A stretch of 64,000 bases of DNA. Origin: an uncultured Lachnospiraceae bacterium (GTDB lineage Bacteria > Bacillota > Clostridia > Lachnospirales > Lachnospiraceae). How positions within the stretch are numbered: position 1 is the first letter of the stretch; each line of letters starts with the position of its first letter. The notes under the pieces are model-generated. The model was not told where the DNA came from. It did not search any database and saw only the letters and a program-made list of their open reading frames with translations. The stretch spans positions 35,692 through 99,691 of the forward strand of contig ONDO01000005.1 in NCBI GenBank assembly GCA_900316625.1, in the 5' to 3' direction. Made by a program: the position numbers and the translations under genes. Shown in pieces: positions 29,694 through 38,600 of the stretch.

Positions 29694-30536
29694 TTATTTC
29701 AGCAGTTCATTATAGATATCACGTTTTGATACGCCGCGATCTTTTGCAACTGCCTTCATTGCCTCTTTTCGGTCCATCCCCTGATCCGTATATAGGGCCA
29801 TGTGCTCTTCCAGGCTTAGGTTCTCAAATTGAGATCTGTATTCTTCTTCCTGGATCTCCTTTGACTTCCCCTCCAGGACCAGTACATACTCACCACGAGG
29901 TTCTCTTGTTTCGTAATATGCCACTGCTTCAGAAAGGGTCATTTCAAGACCTTCTTCGAATTTCTTTGTCAACTCTCTTGTAACTGTAATCTTTCGATCA
30001 GGGCCAATCTCCTGGCACAGTTCCTTCAGGGTTTTTTTCAGATGATGCGGTGCCTCATAGATCAGCATCGTACGGGTCTCCTGGCGAAGTTCTGCCATCA
30101 CCCTCTCATGTTCCTTCTTATCCTTTGGAAGGAATGCTTCGAATGCCAGCCTCCTACAAGGTCTTCCAGAGATAACCGCTGCCGTCGCAAAGGCCGTCGG
30201 ACCAGGAACTGCGGTTACAGTAATTCCTCTGTCTCTTGAGATGCGAACCAGTTCTTCGCCTGGATCTGATATTCCCGGCATACCTGCATCGGTTATAAGC
30301 GCGATATTCTGGCCGGCTTCCAGACGGTTTGCCAGTTCTTCTCCCTTATCCATCTTATTGAATTCATGATAAGACTCCATGGGAGTATGAATATCAAAAT
30401 GATTCAGCAGCTTGATGGAATTTCTGGTATCCTCTGCTGCGATTAGATCTGCTTCTTTTAAGATCCTGACAGCACGGAAGGTCATATCTTCTAAATTTCC
30501 GATGGGCGTTCCCACGAGATAGAGTGTTCCTGACAT
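29694..30536 (-). CDS. rsmI: 16S rRNA (cytidine1402-2'-O)-methyltransferase RsmI
   Basis: The 280-residue enzyme is a tetrapyrrole-methylase-fold protein beginning GTLYLVGTPIGNLEDMTFRAVRIL with AEDTRNSIKLLNHF and ALITDAGMPGISDPGEELVR, the RsmI signature, and with the extra C-terminal domain (about 235-280). It modifies C1402 in the decoding centre. It follows trmN6 by 35 bases in the order known from Bacillus (yabB, yabC). Confidence 0.95.
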   Translation of the reverse strand: MSGTLYLVGTPIGNLEDMTFRAVRILKEADLIAAEDTRNSIKLLNHFDIHTPMESYHEFNKMDKGEELANRLEAGQNIALITDAGMPGISDPGEELVRISRDRGITVTAVPGPTAFATAAVISGRPCRRLAFEAFLPKDKKEHERVMAELRQETRTMLIYEAPHHLKKTLKELCQEIGPDRKITVTRELTKKFEEGLEMTLSEAVAYYETREPRGEYVLVLEGKSKEIQEEEYRSQFENLSLEEHMALYTDQGMDRKEAMKAVAKDRGVSKRDIYNELLK

Positions 30537-30571
30537 GTTTGATTCCTTGTCTTTTTTCCTTATGAAGTTCC

Positions 30572-31324
30572 TTAGTATCCATAGATATCGTAGATTTCAT
30601 CTGTATATACACCGACTTCTTTATATACGATGATTGGCTTCTCCATACGAAGCTCTGCCTTACCACCTCTTACGCCTTCTACCAGAAACATATTCGCTTC
30701 CCGGTCTTGAAAGGGATGCACCATCTGCAGGCGCTTCGGTTCGATTCCGGCAGCTCGCATACAAGAGATCACATCCACCAGTCGGTTGGGACGATGAACC
30801 ATATAGAATTTGCCATTCTGCTTGAGTATCTTTGCTACCGTAAGAATGAGATCTTCGAGACTGCCGTAGATTTCATGTCTCGCTATCTTCTTCGCATCCG
30901 ATGGATTCTTAATTCCGTGTTCATCCTTCATGTAGGGCGGATTACAAGTGACAATATCAAAAGAGGATGCGCCGAACATTGTCACCGCATCCCTAAAATC
31001 TCCAGCCTTTATCTCTACTCTGTCGGAAAGACCATTCAGAAGTACCGACCGATTTGCCATATCGGCACTTTCTTCCTGGATTTCCAATCCATAGATTTTC
31101 GCTGCTTCTGTTTTCGCAGATAGGAGAAGAGGAATGATGCCGGTTCCGGTACAGAAGTCCATTACCAGATCACCTTTCTTTGCTTTGGCAAATCCGCTGA
31201 GTAGTACAGCATCCATACCAAAGCAGAAGCGCTTCGGATCCTGCAGGATCATAAGACCGCTTCTCTGCAGATCATCAAGTCTCTCTCCAGGCAAAAGGAA
31301 TTCTTTTGCTGCATCATTTATCAT
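30572..31324 (-). CDS. tRNA1(Val) (adenine37-N6)-methyltransferase
   Basis: The 250-residue class I methyltransferase has an AdoMet loop at about 56-66 (DFCTGTGIIPLLL) and NPPY at 128-131, which marks N6-adenine methylation. The DRPNRL-type C-terminal motif appears as HRPNRLVDVISCMR. It is the YabB/TrmN6 family, which methylates A37 of tRNA-Val1. Overlaps ricT by 4 bases. The exact target tRNA is inferred from family. Confidence 0.9.
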   Translation of the reverse strand: MINDAAKEFLLPGERLDDLQRSGLMILQDPKRFCFGMDAVLLSGFAKAKKGDLVMDFCTGTGIIPLLLSAKTEAAKIYGLEIQEESADMANRSVLLNGLSDRVEIKAGDFRDAVTMFGASSFDIVTCNPPYMKDEHGIKNPSDAKKIARHEIYGSLEDLILTVAKILKQNGKFYMVHRPNRLVDVISCMRAAGIEPKRLQMVHPFQDREANMFLVEGVRGGKAELRMEKPIIVYKEVGVYTDEIYDIYGY

Positions 31325-32547
31325 TCTGACTTTTCTCCGCCTGCAGGTGTGCCGCCATTCTGCTTCTGGCCCTGTCCACCCTTATCTCCGTTTCCGCGTC
31401 TGCGGTTACGATTTCTGTTACGGTTATTGTTCTTCTTACCTTCCGCGTTGCCATCCTTCTGGCCTCGCTCTACATTTCGATTGGAATCATCCCTAGCCTG
31501 CTGGGAGAAGCGATTCTGGTTCTTCTGCTCAGAATTCCTGCGGTTTTCTCCGTCATTTCTTCTGGATTCGCCCCTGTTTCTGTCGCGATTATCCTGTCCA
31601 TTATTCTTTCGGTCGTCTCGATTATTGTCCTTTTTCTGTCCATAAGACTTACTATTGGACTTATCGCTGTCCCTATTTCCATTCTGATCTTTGGAGTTCT
31701 GGTTCTTCGGTGCGTGCTTTGCCTTCTTGTGCACACCAGGCTCATATACCAGATCAGCAGCGTTGAATTCGATTACTTCTCTTGTATCGTTATCCTCGAA
31801 CATGACGCGAACCTTCTGGGTCAGAATATCAACATTTTGTACTTCACCAACGCGTCCTTCCTTGGTAGAGAGTTCATCCCCCTTGCGAGGCATCTTCTTG
31901 TTCAGGTATTCATATGTGTCCGCTTCATTCTTAAGACAGCACATCAGTCTTCCACAGACACCGGAGATCTTGGTCGGATTCAGGGAGAGGTTCTGCTCTT
32001 TTGCCATCTTGATAGACACCGGAGCAAATTCATTGAGATAGGAATGACAACAGAGTTCTCTACCGCAGATACCGAGTCCACCGAGAGTCTTGGTCTCATC
32101 TCTTACACCAATCTGTCTTAATTCGATTCTGGTACGGAAGATTCCTGCCAGATCCTTTACAAGGTTACGGAAATCAACACGTCCGTCCGCGGTAAAGTAG
32201 AAGATCAGCTTGCTGTTATCAAAGGTGTACTCGGCATCAACAAGCTTCATCTCCAGACCATGTTCTTCGATCTTGTCCTTGCAGACATGGAAGGCTTTGT
32301 CTTCCTTCTCCAGATTCTCTTCTTCTCGCTTCAGATCTTCTTCTGTTGCAATGCGAAGCAGGCCCTTCAGGGGAGATCTGCGAAGAGAGATCTGCTCAGA
32401 GTCGAGCACAACCATAACGGTTCCGAATTCCTTACCTCTGGATGTCTCGGCAATTACCTTATCCCTCATATGCACATCGAGGTCTTCTGTATCAAAATAG
32501 TAGATCTTACCGCCATTGCGGAAATTCAGACCTGCAATTCTACTCAT
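31321..32547 (-). CDS. ricT: PSP1-domain protein RicT (YaaT) with long basic tail
   Basis: This protein belongs to the Y complex (RicA-RicF-RicT) that in Bacillus carries an Fe-S cluster and guides RNase Y processing. The PSP1 domain (about 1-265) has the paired Cys motifs GICGRELCCHSY and GVCGRLMCCL. Residues about 268-408 form a low-complexity tail rich in Asn, Asp, Arg and Lys (KNNNRNRNRNRRRGNGDKGGQGQKQNGG-type, disordered), unusually long for the family and likely RNA-binding. It overlaps holB by 1 base and trmN6 by 4. Confidence 0.93.
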   Translation of the reverse strand: MSRIAGLNFRNGGKIYYFDTEDLDVHMRDKVIAETSRGKEFGTVMVVLDSEQISLRRSPLKGLLRIATEEDLKREEENLEKEDKAFHVCKDKIEEHGLEMKLVDAEYTFDNSKLIFYFTADGRVDFRNLVKDLAGIFRTRIELRQIGVRDETKTLGGLGICGRELCCHSYLNEFAPVSIKMAKEQNLSLNPTKISGVCGRLMCCLKNEADTYEYLNKKMPRKGDELSTKEGRVGEVQNVDILTQKVRVMFEDNDTREVIEFNAADLVYEPGVHKKAKHAPKNQNSKDQNGNRDSDKSNSKSYGQKKDNNRDDRKNNGQDNRDRNRGESRRNDGENRRNSEQKNQNRFSQQARDDSNRNVERGQKDGNAEGKKNNNRNRNRNRRRGNGDKGGQGQKQNGGTPAGGEKSE

Positions 32548-33581
32548 TACTTGTCTCCTTTAATTCTAAGGAAGAGAAGATTCAGTGCAGACTCTGCTTT
32601 CATATTAGCCTTGAGTCTGTCCTGTGTTTCCTTCACTTCCAGAAGTACTTTGTTCAGATGCTGGTAGCTCTCGTTCTCCGCCTGTCGTCTGACCTGCGCG
32701 AACTCTTCCCGGTAGATGATGTGCCGGTCGCTGCCCGTTGCTTTATATAATAACACATCCCGGTACCATATCAGAATCAGATTCAGGCATTCATCCAGAT
32801 TCTCTTTGCCACCTTCACTGAGGAAATCCCCTATAATCTCTTCAATCTGATATTCCGGGCTCTTGCGAATACGTTCGATACTTCTGGTTACTTTCTCCTT
32901 CCGCTTCCTGAAGTCTTCCGATTCAGACAGAAGAAGGGCTCGTCCTATATTTCCCTGAGAGAACTGAGAGACGACTCTGGCATGATAATCTGGCAGTGCA
33001 TACTTCGAGATTAAGTACTTCTCGATCTCCTCCACGCGGACCGGCTTCATCTCTAATGACACGGCACGGGAACGGATGGTGGGAAGCAGCGCATCCGGAT
33101 TCTCTGTCAGCAGCATAATAACTGCATAGGCAGGTGGTTCCTCGATGGATTTGAGTATCGCATTTTGCGCTGCCGGATTCATAAGTTCTGCATTCTCGAT
33201 GACGAAGATGCGGTGTTCTCCTTCTGATGGAGCGTACCCGATCTGCTCGACCAGCTGGCTTCTCACATCTTCGACCGATATCAGCTTCGGCTTCTCATGT
33301 TGTATCTCTATATAATCCGGGTGATTTCTTCTCCGAAATTTAGAGCAGGCCGGACAGTTCCCGCAGGGTACGCCCGTCTTCTCTTCACATAGAAGTGCAG
33401 CCGCAAAGGCCTCAGCCATCATACTCTTGCCAGATCCTTTTGCGCCGCTGATCAGATATGTATTTGCCATCCTTTCTGTTCGGACGGCATTCTGAAAATA
33501 TACTTTCAGGGGCTCCTGCCCCACAATATCATCAAAGGAAGTTGTGTATTCCTCTTTGATTTCTCTATCCTCTCCTGTCAT
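32547..33581 (-). CDS. holB: DNA polymerase III subunit delta'
   Basis: The 344-residue clamp-loader subunit has an AAA+ core starting DDIVGQEPLKVYFQNA. Walker A is GAKGSGKS at 46-53, and the zinc motif CGNCPACSKF is at about 73-82. Sensor-1-like IRSRAVSLE and a C-terminal collar domain follow. It loads the DnaN clamp encoded at 54901. It lies between yaaR and ricT, the same order as Bacillus holB. Confidence 0.93.
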   Translation of the reverse strand: MTGEDREIKEEYTTSFDDIVGQEPLKVYFQNAVRTERMANTYLISGAKGSGKSMMAEAFAAALLCEEKTGVPCGNCPACSKFRRRNHPDYIEIQHEKPKLISVEDVRSQLVEQIGYAPSEGEHRIFVIENAELMNPAAQNAILKSIEEPPAYAVIMLLTENPDALLPTIRSRAVSLEMKPVRVEEIEKYLISKYALPDYHARVVSQFSQGNIGRALLLSESEDFRKRKEKVTRSIERIRKSPEYQIEEIIGDFLSEGGKENLDECLNLILIWYRDVLLYKATGSDRHIIYREEFAQVRRQAENESYQHLNKVLLEVKETQDRLKANMKAESALNLLFLRIKGDK

Positions 33582-33603
33582 TCCTTCTCCGCTTTTACCT
33601 GCA

Positions 33604-34044
33604 TCAGGTTGTTATATCAATCAAAAGTCCGCGAATCTCGCCAACCTTGGATAAGACACTCAGCTGGTCCTTCTGCTCTTTCATAAGTTCTTCTGCCAGA
33701 TCGTCCAGATTCTTATCGACGAGTTTTACAATGCCGTAGACTCTGTGGCGACCCTTTCGATCCAGGAAGTTCTCACGGGAGAACTTGTGGGAACGGGACA
33801 CGACTTCATTCATGAAATCCTTTACCAGAGATCTGTACTTTCTCATATCGGTAATATCCATGTGCTCTGACAGGCGCTTCCCCTCTTTGTCGATCTGGGA
33901 CATGAGACCGGTCAGTTTCTCCTGCAGCTCCGTGTCATCAATCGCTGATGCCAGGGTGAACTTGAAACTATCATCTACAAGCCCGGTCTGTTTGGGGGCC
34001 TCTGTTTTCGTTATCTGATTTACTTCGTTAACTCTGATCTCCAT
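33604..34044 (-). CDS. YaaR family protein (DUF327)
   Basis: The 146-residue helical protein matches the YaaR/DUF327 pattern: N-terminal [16 protein letters not shown], then long amphipathic helices with [58 protein letters not shown]. Function is unknown in all species. It lies just before holB as in Bacillus and overlaps the guanylate-kinase-like gene by 17 bases. Confidence 0.88.
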   Translation of the reverse strand: MEIRVNEVNQITKTEAPKQTGLVDDSFKFTLASAIDDTELQEKLTGLMSQIDKEGKRLSEHMDITDMRKYRSLVKDFMNEVVSRSHKFSRENFLDRKGRHRVYGIVKLVDKNLDDLAEELMKEQKDQLSVLSKVGEIRGLLIDITT

Positions 34045-34618
34045 GGATCTCCTTTAGCACGGCATTCACCGTCTGATCTAAGTCTTTGTTTTCAATGCGA
34101 ATTCGGATGTGCGCCTCAGCCAGCTTATCTTCAGAGAAATCTCTCTGATCCGCTAAGAATCTCCTGCACATCTCTTCATAACGAGGATTCTCCTCCTGGC
34201 GCTCTCTCATGAGTGCCCTCTCGAGTCGAATACCGTCATCTACTTCAATATATATCGGACAGATTGCCTCTTCTCCGTAGTAGTCCTGCATCTGTCTTAG
34301 AGATTCGAGGGTTCCGATGCAGAGATAATCTTCCGACTCGAGATGAATCGATCCATCATCCGCTGTGAAGTAATACCAGGGGCCATATACCGTGTCGTAT
34401 CTTCTCTCTTCGACAACCTTCTTCTCTTTTCGGAACTTTTCTAAGACCAGGTCATCGGTAAAGTGATATTCTCTTCCTTCAACTTCGCCTTCCCGCATCG
34501 GTCTTGTCGTATAGGTGACAATTGTATGCATGCGATCCGCAAGCAGAGGAGCGAGCTTGCGATAGACACTGTCCTTTCCCGATGCACTTTTTCCCATTAT
34601 GAGATATATCTTACCCAT
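34028..34618 (-). CDS. Guanylate-kinase-like protein in the tmk slot
   Basis: The 196-residue protein (ATG at 34618, AGGAAG upstream) opens [22 protein letters not shown], a P-loop kinase start, and shows the guanylate kinase lid and base-binding segment [19 protein letters not shown]. It is therefore related to GMP kinase. At this place (yaaO-x-yaaR-holB) Bacillus encodes thymidylate kinase (tmk), but the thymidylate-kinase DR(Y/H) motif is absent here. It may be a second GMP kinase or a specialised nucleoside-monophosphate kinase. An upstream in-frame reading to 34654 lacks a good ribosome site. Confidence 0.85.
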   Translation of the reverse strand: MGKIYLIMGKSASGKDSVYRKLAPLLADRMHTIVTYTTRPMREGEVEGREYHFTDDLVLEKFRKEKKVVEERRYDTVYGPWYYFTADDGSIHLESEDYLCIGTLESLRQMQDYYGEEAICPIYIEVDDGIRLERALMRERQEENPRYEEMCRRFLADQRDFSEDKLAEAHIRIRIENKDLDQTVNAVLKEIHGDQS

Positions 34619-34716
34619 GTTTCTACTTCCTATCCGCAGGCTTTCCACTTCCATGGTTTTACTGACGATTTTTCTTTATTGTGTCTGTATTGTGTATCTA
34701 CGGCATAATTATCAGA

Positions 34717-36159
34717 CTACTTAAGGATAATTTTTATCTGTCCGCTTTTATCAATTCCGTCAACTTCCAAAGAATCAAAAAGAGCATTTTTTATCTTTTG
34801 GACATCTATTTCTGTGATTTTCTCTCCAGGAAGACAAGTCGGAATTCCCGGTGGATAGATGGCTAGCTGCTCTGCAGCAATCTCACCGACCGCATCCTCT
34901 ATGTTCACTTTTTGAGATGGACAGCGACCTACTTCATAGAGTTTAACTTCCTGTTTCTTGTCCTCCATCTGATCATAAGCCAAGAATTCTCTCTCTGATT
35001 TTTCATTGACTTCTTCTAATTCCTGATCAATCTTCCATAAGGCATCTTTTAATCTGTCATAGCCTTCCTTCTGATCTGAGATCGTCATCATGCAGAGGGT
35101 ATAATGTCCAACGGCATATTCCGCTTCCATGGCATAATCATTGCGAAGTCTTCGCATCAGGTCTGCACCTCCCATGGGAGAATAGACCAGTATCTTCGAT
35201 GGGTCGTGATGTTCTGGCCGATAAACCATAAGTTTCGTCAGGCCCTTCATTTCTCTATAGAAGTCCTCGAGCCTGCTATACATGATAGAAAACCGCTCGC
35301 TTCTATTCTCTTCAAGATCTCGCACGCAGGCAGCTACCGATGAGGTCAGTACATAGGAAGGTGAAGAGGTCTGGTGATAAGGAATCATTCTGGAGATTAG
35401 ATCATCCGAAATCATCGAATCCTTCGCTACCAGTACCGCTGCCGTCTGGGTCAGCGCTGGAAGAGTTTTATGAAGACTCACAACCGCGAGGTCTGCGCCT
35501 AAAGCAATTGGATTCCTCGGGAAATGTAGGGCTCCTTCCATAAAATGAGCGCCATGCGCTGCATCCACGAGTAAGGCACATCCATTGGCATGACAGATCC
35601 TTGCAAGGGAGGGTATATCGGATGAGATGCCCTCATACGTCGGAGAGGTTAGAATAAAAGCCTTAATCTCCGTTCGCGTCTTAAGAATTTTCTCAACCGA
35701 CTGAGGATCGATGGGGCCTGGTATCTCACTTTCCATTATGTGGGATACGAGTGGATTCCCTTCTATCTCTTTTTCATCTCTCTTCGAGAAGGCTGGTTCA
35801 ATCGAAACGCAGTTCAGCTGTCGCATCTCGATCATATGATATATGCTCTTATGGCAATTCCGTGCGACCAGAATCGTGTCATTTACATCTGTCGCTGCAT
35901 GGAGCATCACATAGTTGCCGCCAGTTGAGCCGTTAACCATGAGATGCGCATGGTCTGCACCATAGAGTGCTGCGATTCTCTGATTTAAGTCCTGATAGAT
36001 GCTCTCAGGATGGTTGAGATTATCAAAACCGTAAATTTCGGTAATATCCATACTGAAGGGATCCATATCATACAGTGGCTGTCTCTTATGTCCTGGCATA
36101 TGCAGAGGATAGACCTTGCTCTTCCCATATTCAGTTAGTTTCTGGTCCAGATCTGCCAT
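34717..36159 (-). CDS. PLP-dependent Orn/Lys/Arg decarboxylase-like protein (YaaO type)
   Basis: The 480-residue fold-type I PLP enzyme has the N-terminal MPGHKRQPLY, the Schiff-base lysine K231 in SLHKTLPALTQ, DAAHGAH at 199-205 binding the cofactor, and a C-terminal domain with PPGIPTCLPGEKI. This is the short (no wing) Orn/Lys/Arg decarboxylase type such as YaaO and SpeA. The amine substrate (lysine, arginine or ornithine) cannot be read from sequence. It lies 62 bases from the end of the upstream AbiE-like region and precedes the kinase-like gene, mirroring Bacillus yaaO. Confidence 0.88.
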   Translation of the reverse strand: MADLDQKLTEYGKSKVYPLHMPGHKRQPLYDMDPFSMDITEIYGFDNLNHPESIYQDLNQRIAALYGADHAHLMVNGSTGGNYVMLHAATDVNDTILVARNCHKSIYHMIEMRQLNCVSIEPAFSKRDEKEIEGNPLVSHIMESEIPGPIDPQSVEKILKTRTEIKAFILTSPTYEGISSDIPSLARICHANGCALLVDAAHGAHFMEGALHFPRNPIALGADLAVVSLHKTLPALTQTAAVLVAKDSMISDDLISRMIPYHQTSSPSYVLTSSVAACVRDLEENRSERFSIMYSRLEDFYREMKGLTKLMVYRPEHHDPSKILVYSPMGGADLMRRLRNDYAMEAEYAVGHYTLCMMTISDQKEGYDRLKDALWKIDQELEEVNEKSEREFLAYDQMEDKKQEVKLYEVGRCPSQKVNIEDAVGEIAAEQLAIYPPGIPTCLPGEKITEIDVQKIKNALFDSLEVDGIDKSGQIKIILK

Positions 36160-36213
36160 ATTCCCCTATGTCCATCTCTTATCTATTGCTTCGTTTTCAC
36201 CTATGTTTATGCT

Positions 36214-37131
36214 TTATTCAAGATATCGTCCCAAGGCCGGCATCCAGGAGTCCAGGAAAATCTGATCCTGTGCTGCGCTATCCCAGATTGGAAGTATAAA
36301 GGCTGCAATCAGTGCGTGTGTTGTCTTCCAATCCTCAGCCCGGGGATATTTTTTCATCACTCGATTCCATTTCTTGCGCATGAAAGGATACTCTCCATAA
36401 CTTATGAAGAAGTCTTTCGTCTCTTCACGAAAGGTATCTTTCCAGGCGTTTTGGAAGAGGTCCTGTACGCGTCTTCCTTCTAATGGTTCTTCTTTCAGGA
36501 TTCGATAGAGGCTATAGTATTCTTCCATATCCTGTAGAAGTTCGAGCTTATTTAGTATTTCTGCCATATGCAAAGCTGCTTCTTCTTCAATTGGATAATG
36601 ATTATAAGAATATTCTTCATCGCATAAAAACTTCTTTTTTCTTCGTCTTACCGGGTAGAGATCTTCTTTCTTTCCTCTTCGAATCTCAATGGAGAAGGAG
36701 GTTCGAATATCCAGAAGGCTGATTTTCAGGTTGAGCATACCGCAGTCTTCGCTGTAGGAGATCCAATCTTCCCCTTGCTCAAGATGAAATCCGATTGCCA
36801 AAAGTTCGTCTGCTATACATTTCCAGAGATCTTCCAGAAAAGTCTGGCTCAGACTCTGGCCTGCAACAAATCCATCCTTGGGGCGGATTCTGCTATTCTC
36901 GGCTTCTGTATAGATCAGTTTCTTCTGCGGTGGCAGTATTTCATTCCCAAGAACACTGTCGTTCATTAGAAACATGCTGTCACCTATGCTTGTTTCGTCG
37001 ATGCGACAGATGACGGCTTCCGTCAGATAGGACTCGAGTATGGTTCGAAATGGGATATTATCCTTTTTCGCGACTTCTTCTAACTGATGGAGAAGTGCTT
37101 GTTCTTTTTCTTTGAGTTCTTTCTTCGTCAT
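36214..37131 (-). CDS. AbiEii-like nucleotidyltransferase, degenerate active site
   Basis: The 305-residue protein reads like the AbiEii toxin fold. The N-terminus KKDNIPFRTILESYLTEAVICRI and the strand IRTSFSIEIRRG, then YPIEEEAALHMAEILNKLELLQDMEEYYSLYRIL, align by eye with the family's "YP-E--(A)EK-------MKD(Y/F)YDLY" region. The nucleotidyltransferase GG-S/T motif is replaced by LMNDSVLG, and the expected D-x-D is not seen, so catalysis is doubtful. It follows an AbiEi-like gene by 31 bases, the usual operon order. The call is tentative. Confidence 0.5.
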   Translation of the reverse strand: MTKKELKEKEQALLHQLEEVAKKDNIPFRTILESYLTEAVICRIDETSIGDSMFLMNDSVLGNEILPPQKKLIYTEAENSRIRPKDGFVAGQSLSQTFLEDLWKCIADELLAIGFHLEQGEDWISYSEDCGMLNLKISLLDIRTSFSIEIRRGKKEDLYPVRRRKKKFLCDEEYSYNHYPIEEEAALHMAEILNKLELLQDMEEYYSLYRILKEEPLEGRRVQDLFQNAWKDTFREETKDFFISYGEYPFMRKKWNRVMKKYPRAEDWKTTHALIAAFILPIWDSAAQDQIFLDSWMPALGRYLE

Positions 37132-37162
37132 ATATTCGTCTTTCTCAGAGAAGACAAAACAA

Positions 37163-37804
37163 CTACAACCAGATGGAGATTACATTCTGAACCTTCTGGC
37201 GTACTTTCCGGGAAATTGCGTACTTCATCAGATTCGTAACGTCCTTCTTCTCGTCATTCACATATCCGCGGATTGCCTTCTTGAATTCTTCTGTTGTGAG
37301 CTTATCCTGATACTTCAGCACATCGCAGATGAGACGGTCTCTGGAATAGATGGCAATTTCTCTGTGACCTAACTGAATTTTCTCCTGCCCCATAAGTAAT
37401 ACATCGTCTTCTGTGTAAGATGGTTCCACACTGGGATAGAGGATATTGAATCTGGATTTGGATGTATTCTTGCTAATTGCAATCTGCCAAACCTCAGGCA
37501 TCTCGTCCAGATATCCGTAGGCGAAAAGTGCGCTTTGGAGGGTTAGGACTCCATCCGGGAATAGAGCCGTGATTAGATCCTCTTCCGGATAGCTCTTTCT
37601 TCCGGACGTGTAGGATCCATTCCGGATCTTACGGAGTTCGCCTTCCTTTACAAAAGTCTGGACTCTTCGATAATCGATTCCTAGCGCTAAGATATCGGAA
37701 GTCTTTACAATTCCGTCTGCTTCTTCTATCTTGTTTAGAATCTGTTCTAACTGATATTCTTTTTTTTCATCCCGATACATGGGAATTTCTTTGGATTCTT
37801 CCAT
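37163..37804 (-). CDS. AbiEi-like antitoxin, type IV toxin-antitoxin family
   Basis: The 213-residue protein has an N-terminal winged helix (about 20-70: LEQILNKIEEADGIVKTSDILALGIDYRRVQTFVKEGELRKIRNGSYTSG), then the AbiEi C-terminal region with LTLQSALFAYGYLDEMP and YSRDRLICDVLKYQDKLTTEEFKKAIRGYV. AbiEi proteins repress their own operon and counter the AbiEii toxin. It is the first gene of the two-gene minus-strand unit with the AbiEii-like gene 31 bases downstream. Confidence 0.75.
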   Translation of the reverse strand: MEESKEIPMYRDEKKEYQLEQILNKIEEADGIVKTSDILALGIDYRRVQTFVKEGELRKIRNGSYTSGRKSYPEEDLITALFPDGVLTLQSALFAYGYLDEMPEVWQIAISKNTSKSRFNILYPSVEPSYTEDDVLLMGQEKIQLGHREIAIYSRDRLICDVLKYQDKLTTEEFKKAIRGYVNDEKKDVTNLMKYAISRKVRQKVQNVISIWL

Positions 37805-38017
37805 TGAATTACTCCACGATTACATCTCTTGAGTGGTAACTTTCTACATCATTATATGATTTCTCGCTGTCTATGTCATCCATATCTCTACTTATTTATG
37901 GACTCTTTTTTCTTTTTTTGTATTCCAGCCATGTGTTAACTTTGTTATTGGTCGAATTCTTGTCCAAATATTGTTATTATGCCTTTCTTTTGTCCGATTT
38001 CTGTCGTATATTTACTT

Positions 38018-38039
38018 ATAGACATATTGTTTTGTCTAT
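38018..38039 (+). promoter_or_regulatory. Inverted repeat beside the ribosome site of the ArgR-like gene
   Basis: ATAGACA (38018-38024) and TGTCTAT (38033-38039) surround 8 bases and end directly before AAGGAG (38041-38046). It could be an operator or an RNA hairpin that blocks translation. The rest of 37805-38017 is AT-rich with no clear gene. Confidence 0.45.
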
Positions 38040-38053
38040 TAAGGAGTTTTCAG

Positions 38054-38560
38054 ATGGAAGATAATAAAAGAAAAGTCACAAGTAATCCTTCCCGTAAACA
38101 ATGTGTTTCAATGATTCAACGCATCCTTATGACGGAAGTTCTTGAAAAGGGAAGAAATCAGCAGTTTAAAAAATCAACGGATTTTATGACTTTCTTCGAG
38201 TCTCTCTATCCTGCCTCCCCTTCGCTTACCAAACAGGTACAGAGAGCTCTTCACTCCATGAATCTCCCTAAGGATGAAAATGGATATTTTATTATTAATA
38301 AGACGGATGATCAGATTCAGGAAGACAAGGAGATTTCAAATCTTCTTACCTATTCAAAATCAGAACCTTTTCCTCTTGAACAGATTGCCCTCCTATTCCT
38401 TCCCATTGAAGAACCGGAAAGATCCTACCTCATATCATTGATTCAGAAATCCAAAACCTTCCAAGGTAAGTTCACTACCATGTTTTCTTCCTCAAATGGT
38501 ATTCTCTTTTTGACAGAGCAACCTGCCCAACTAAAAACTCTGATTCAAAGTCTTATGTAA
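38054..38560 (+). CDS. ArgR-like regulator, divergent
   Basis: The 168-residue protein (ATG at 38054 behind AAGGAG) has an N-terminal region that resembles the ArgR winged helix (about 18-85), with TKQVQRALHSMNLPKDENGYFI aligning to "TQATVSRDIKELGLVKV---G-Y". The C-terminal half (about 105-168, LFLPIEEPERSYLISLIQKSKTFQGKFTTMFSSSNGILFL) aligns with the ArgR oligomerisation domain. The arginine-binding GD motif is replaced by SSSN, so it may not sense arginine. Plus-strand and isolated. The assignment is by eye only. Confidence 0.45.
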   Translation: MEDNKRKVTSNPSRKQCVSMIQRILMTEVLEKGRNQQFKKSTDFMTFFESLYPASPSLTKQVQRALHSMNLPKDENGYFIINKTDDQIQEDKEISNLLTYSKSEPFPLEQIALLFLPIEEPERSYLISLIQKSKTFQGKFTTMFSSSNGILFLTEQPAQLKTLIQSLM

Positions 38561-38594
38561 AAAAAGCTGCGAAGACTTTTTTGTTTTCGCAGCT
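38559..38594. terminator. Terminator between converging genes
   Basis: AAGCTGCGAA and TTCGCAGCTT form a 10-base-pair stem. Read on the minus strand a run of seven T residues follows, so it mainly terminates the carboxypeptidase gene and perhaps also the ArgR-like gene. Confidence 0.88.
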
Positions 38595-38600
38595 TAAATA

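Noticed and set aside
38018-38039. ArgR box before the ArgR-like gene
   Set aside because: The ATAGACA/TGTCTAT repeat does not resemble the known ArgR box, so I report it only as an unassigned inverted repeat.
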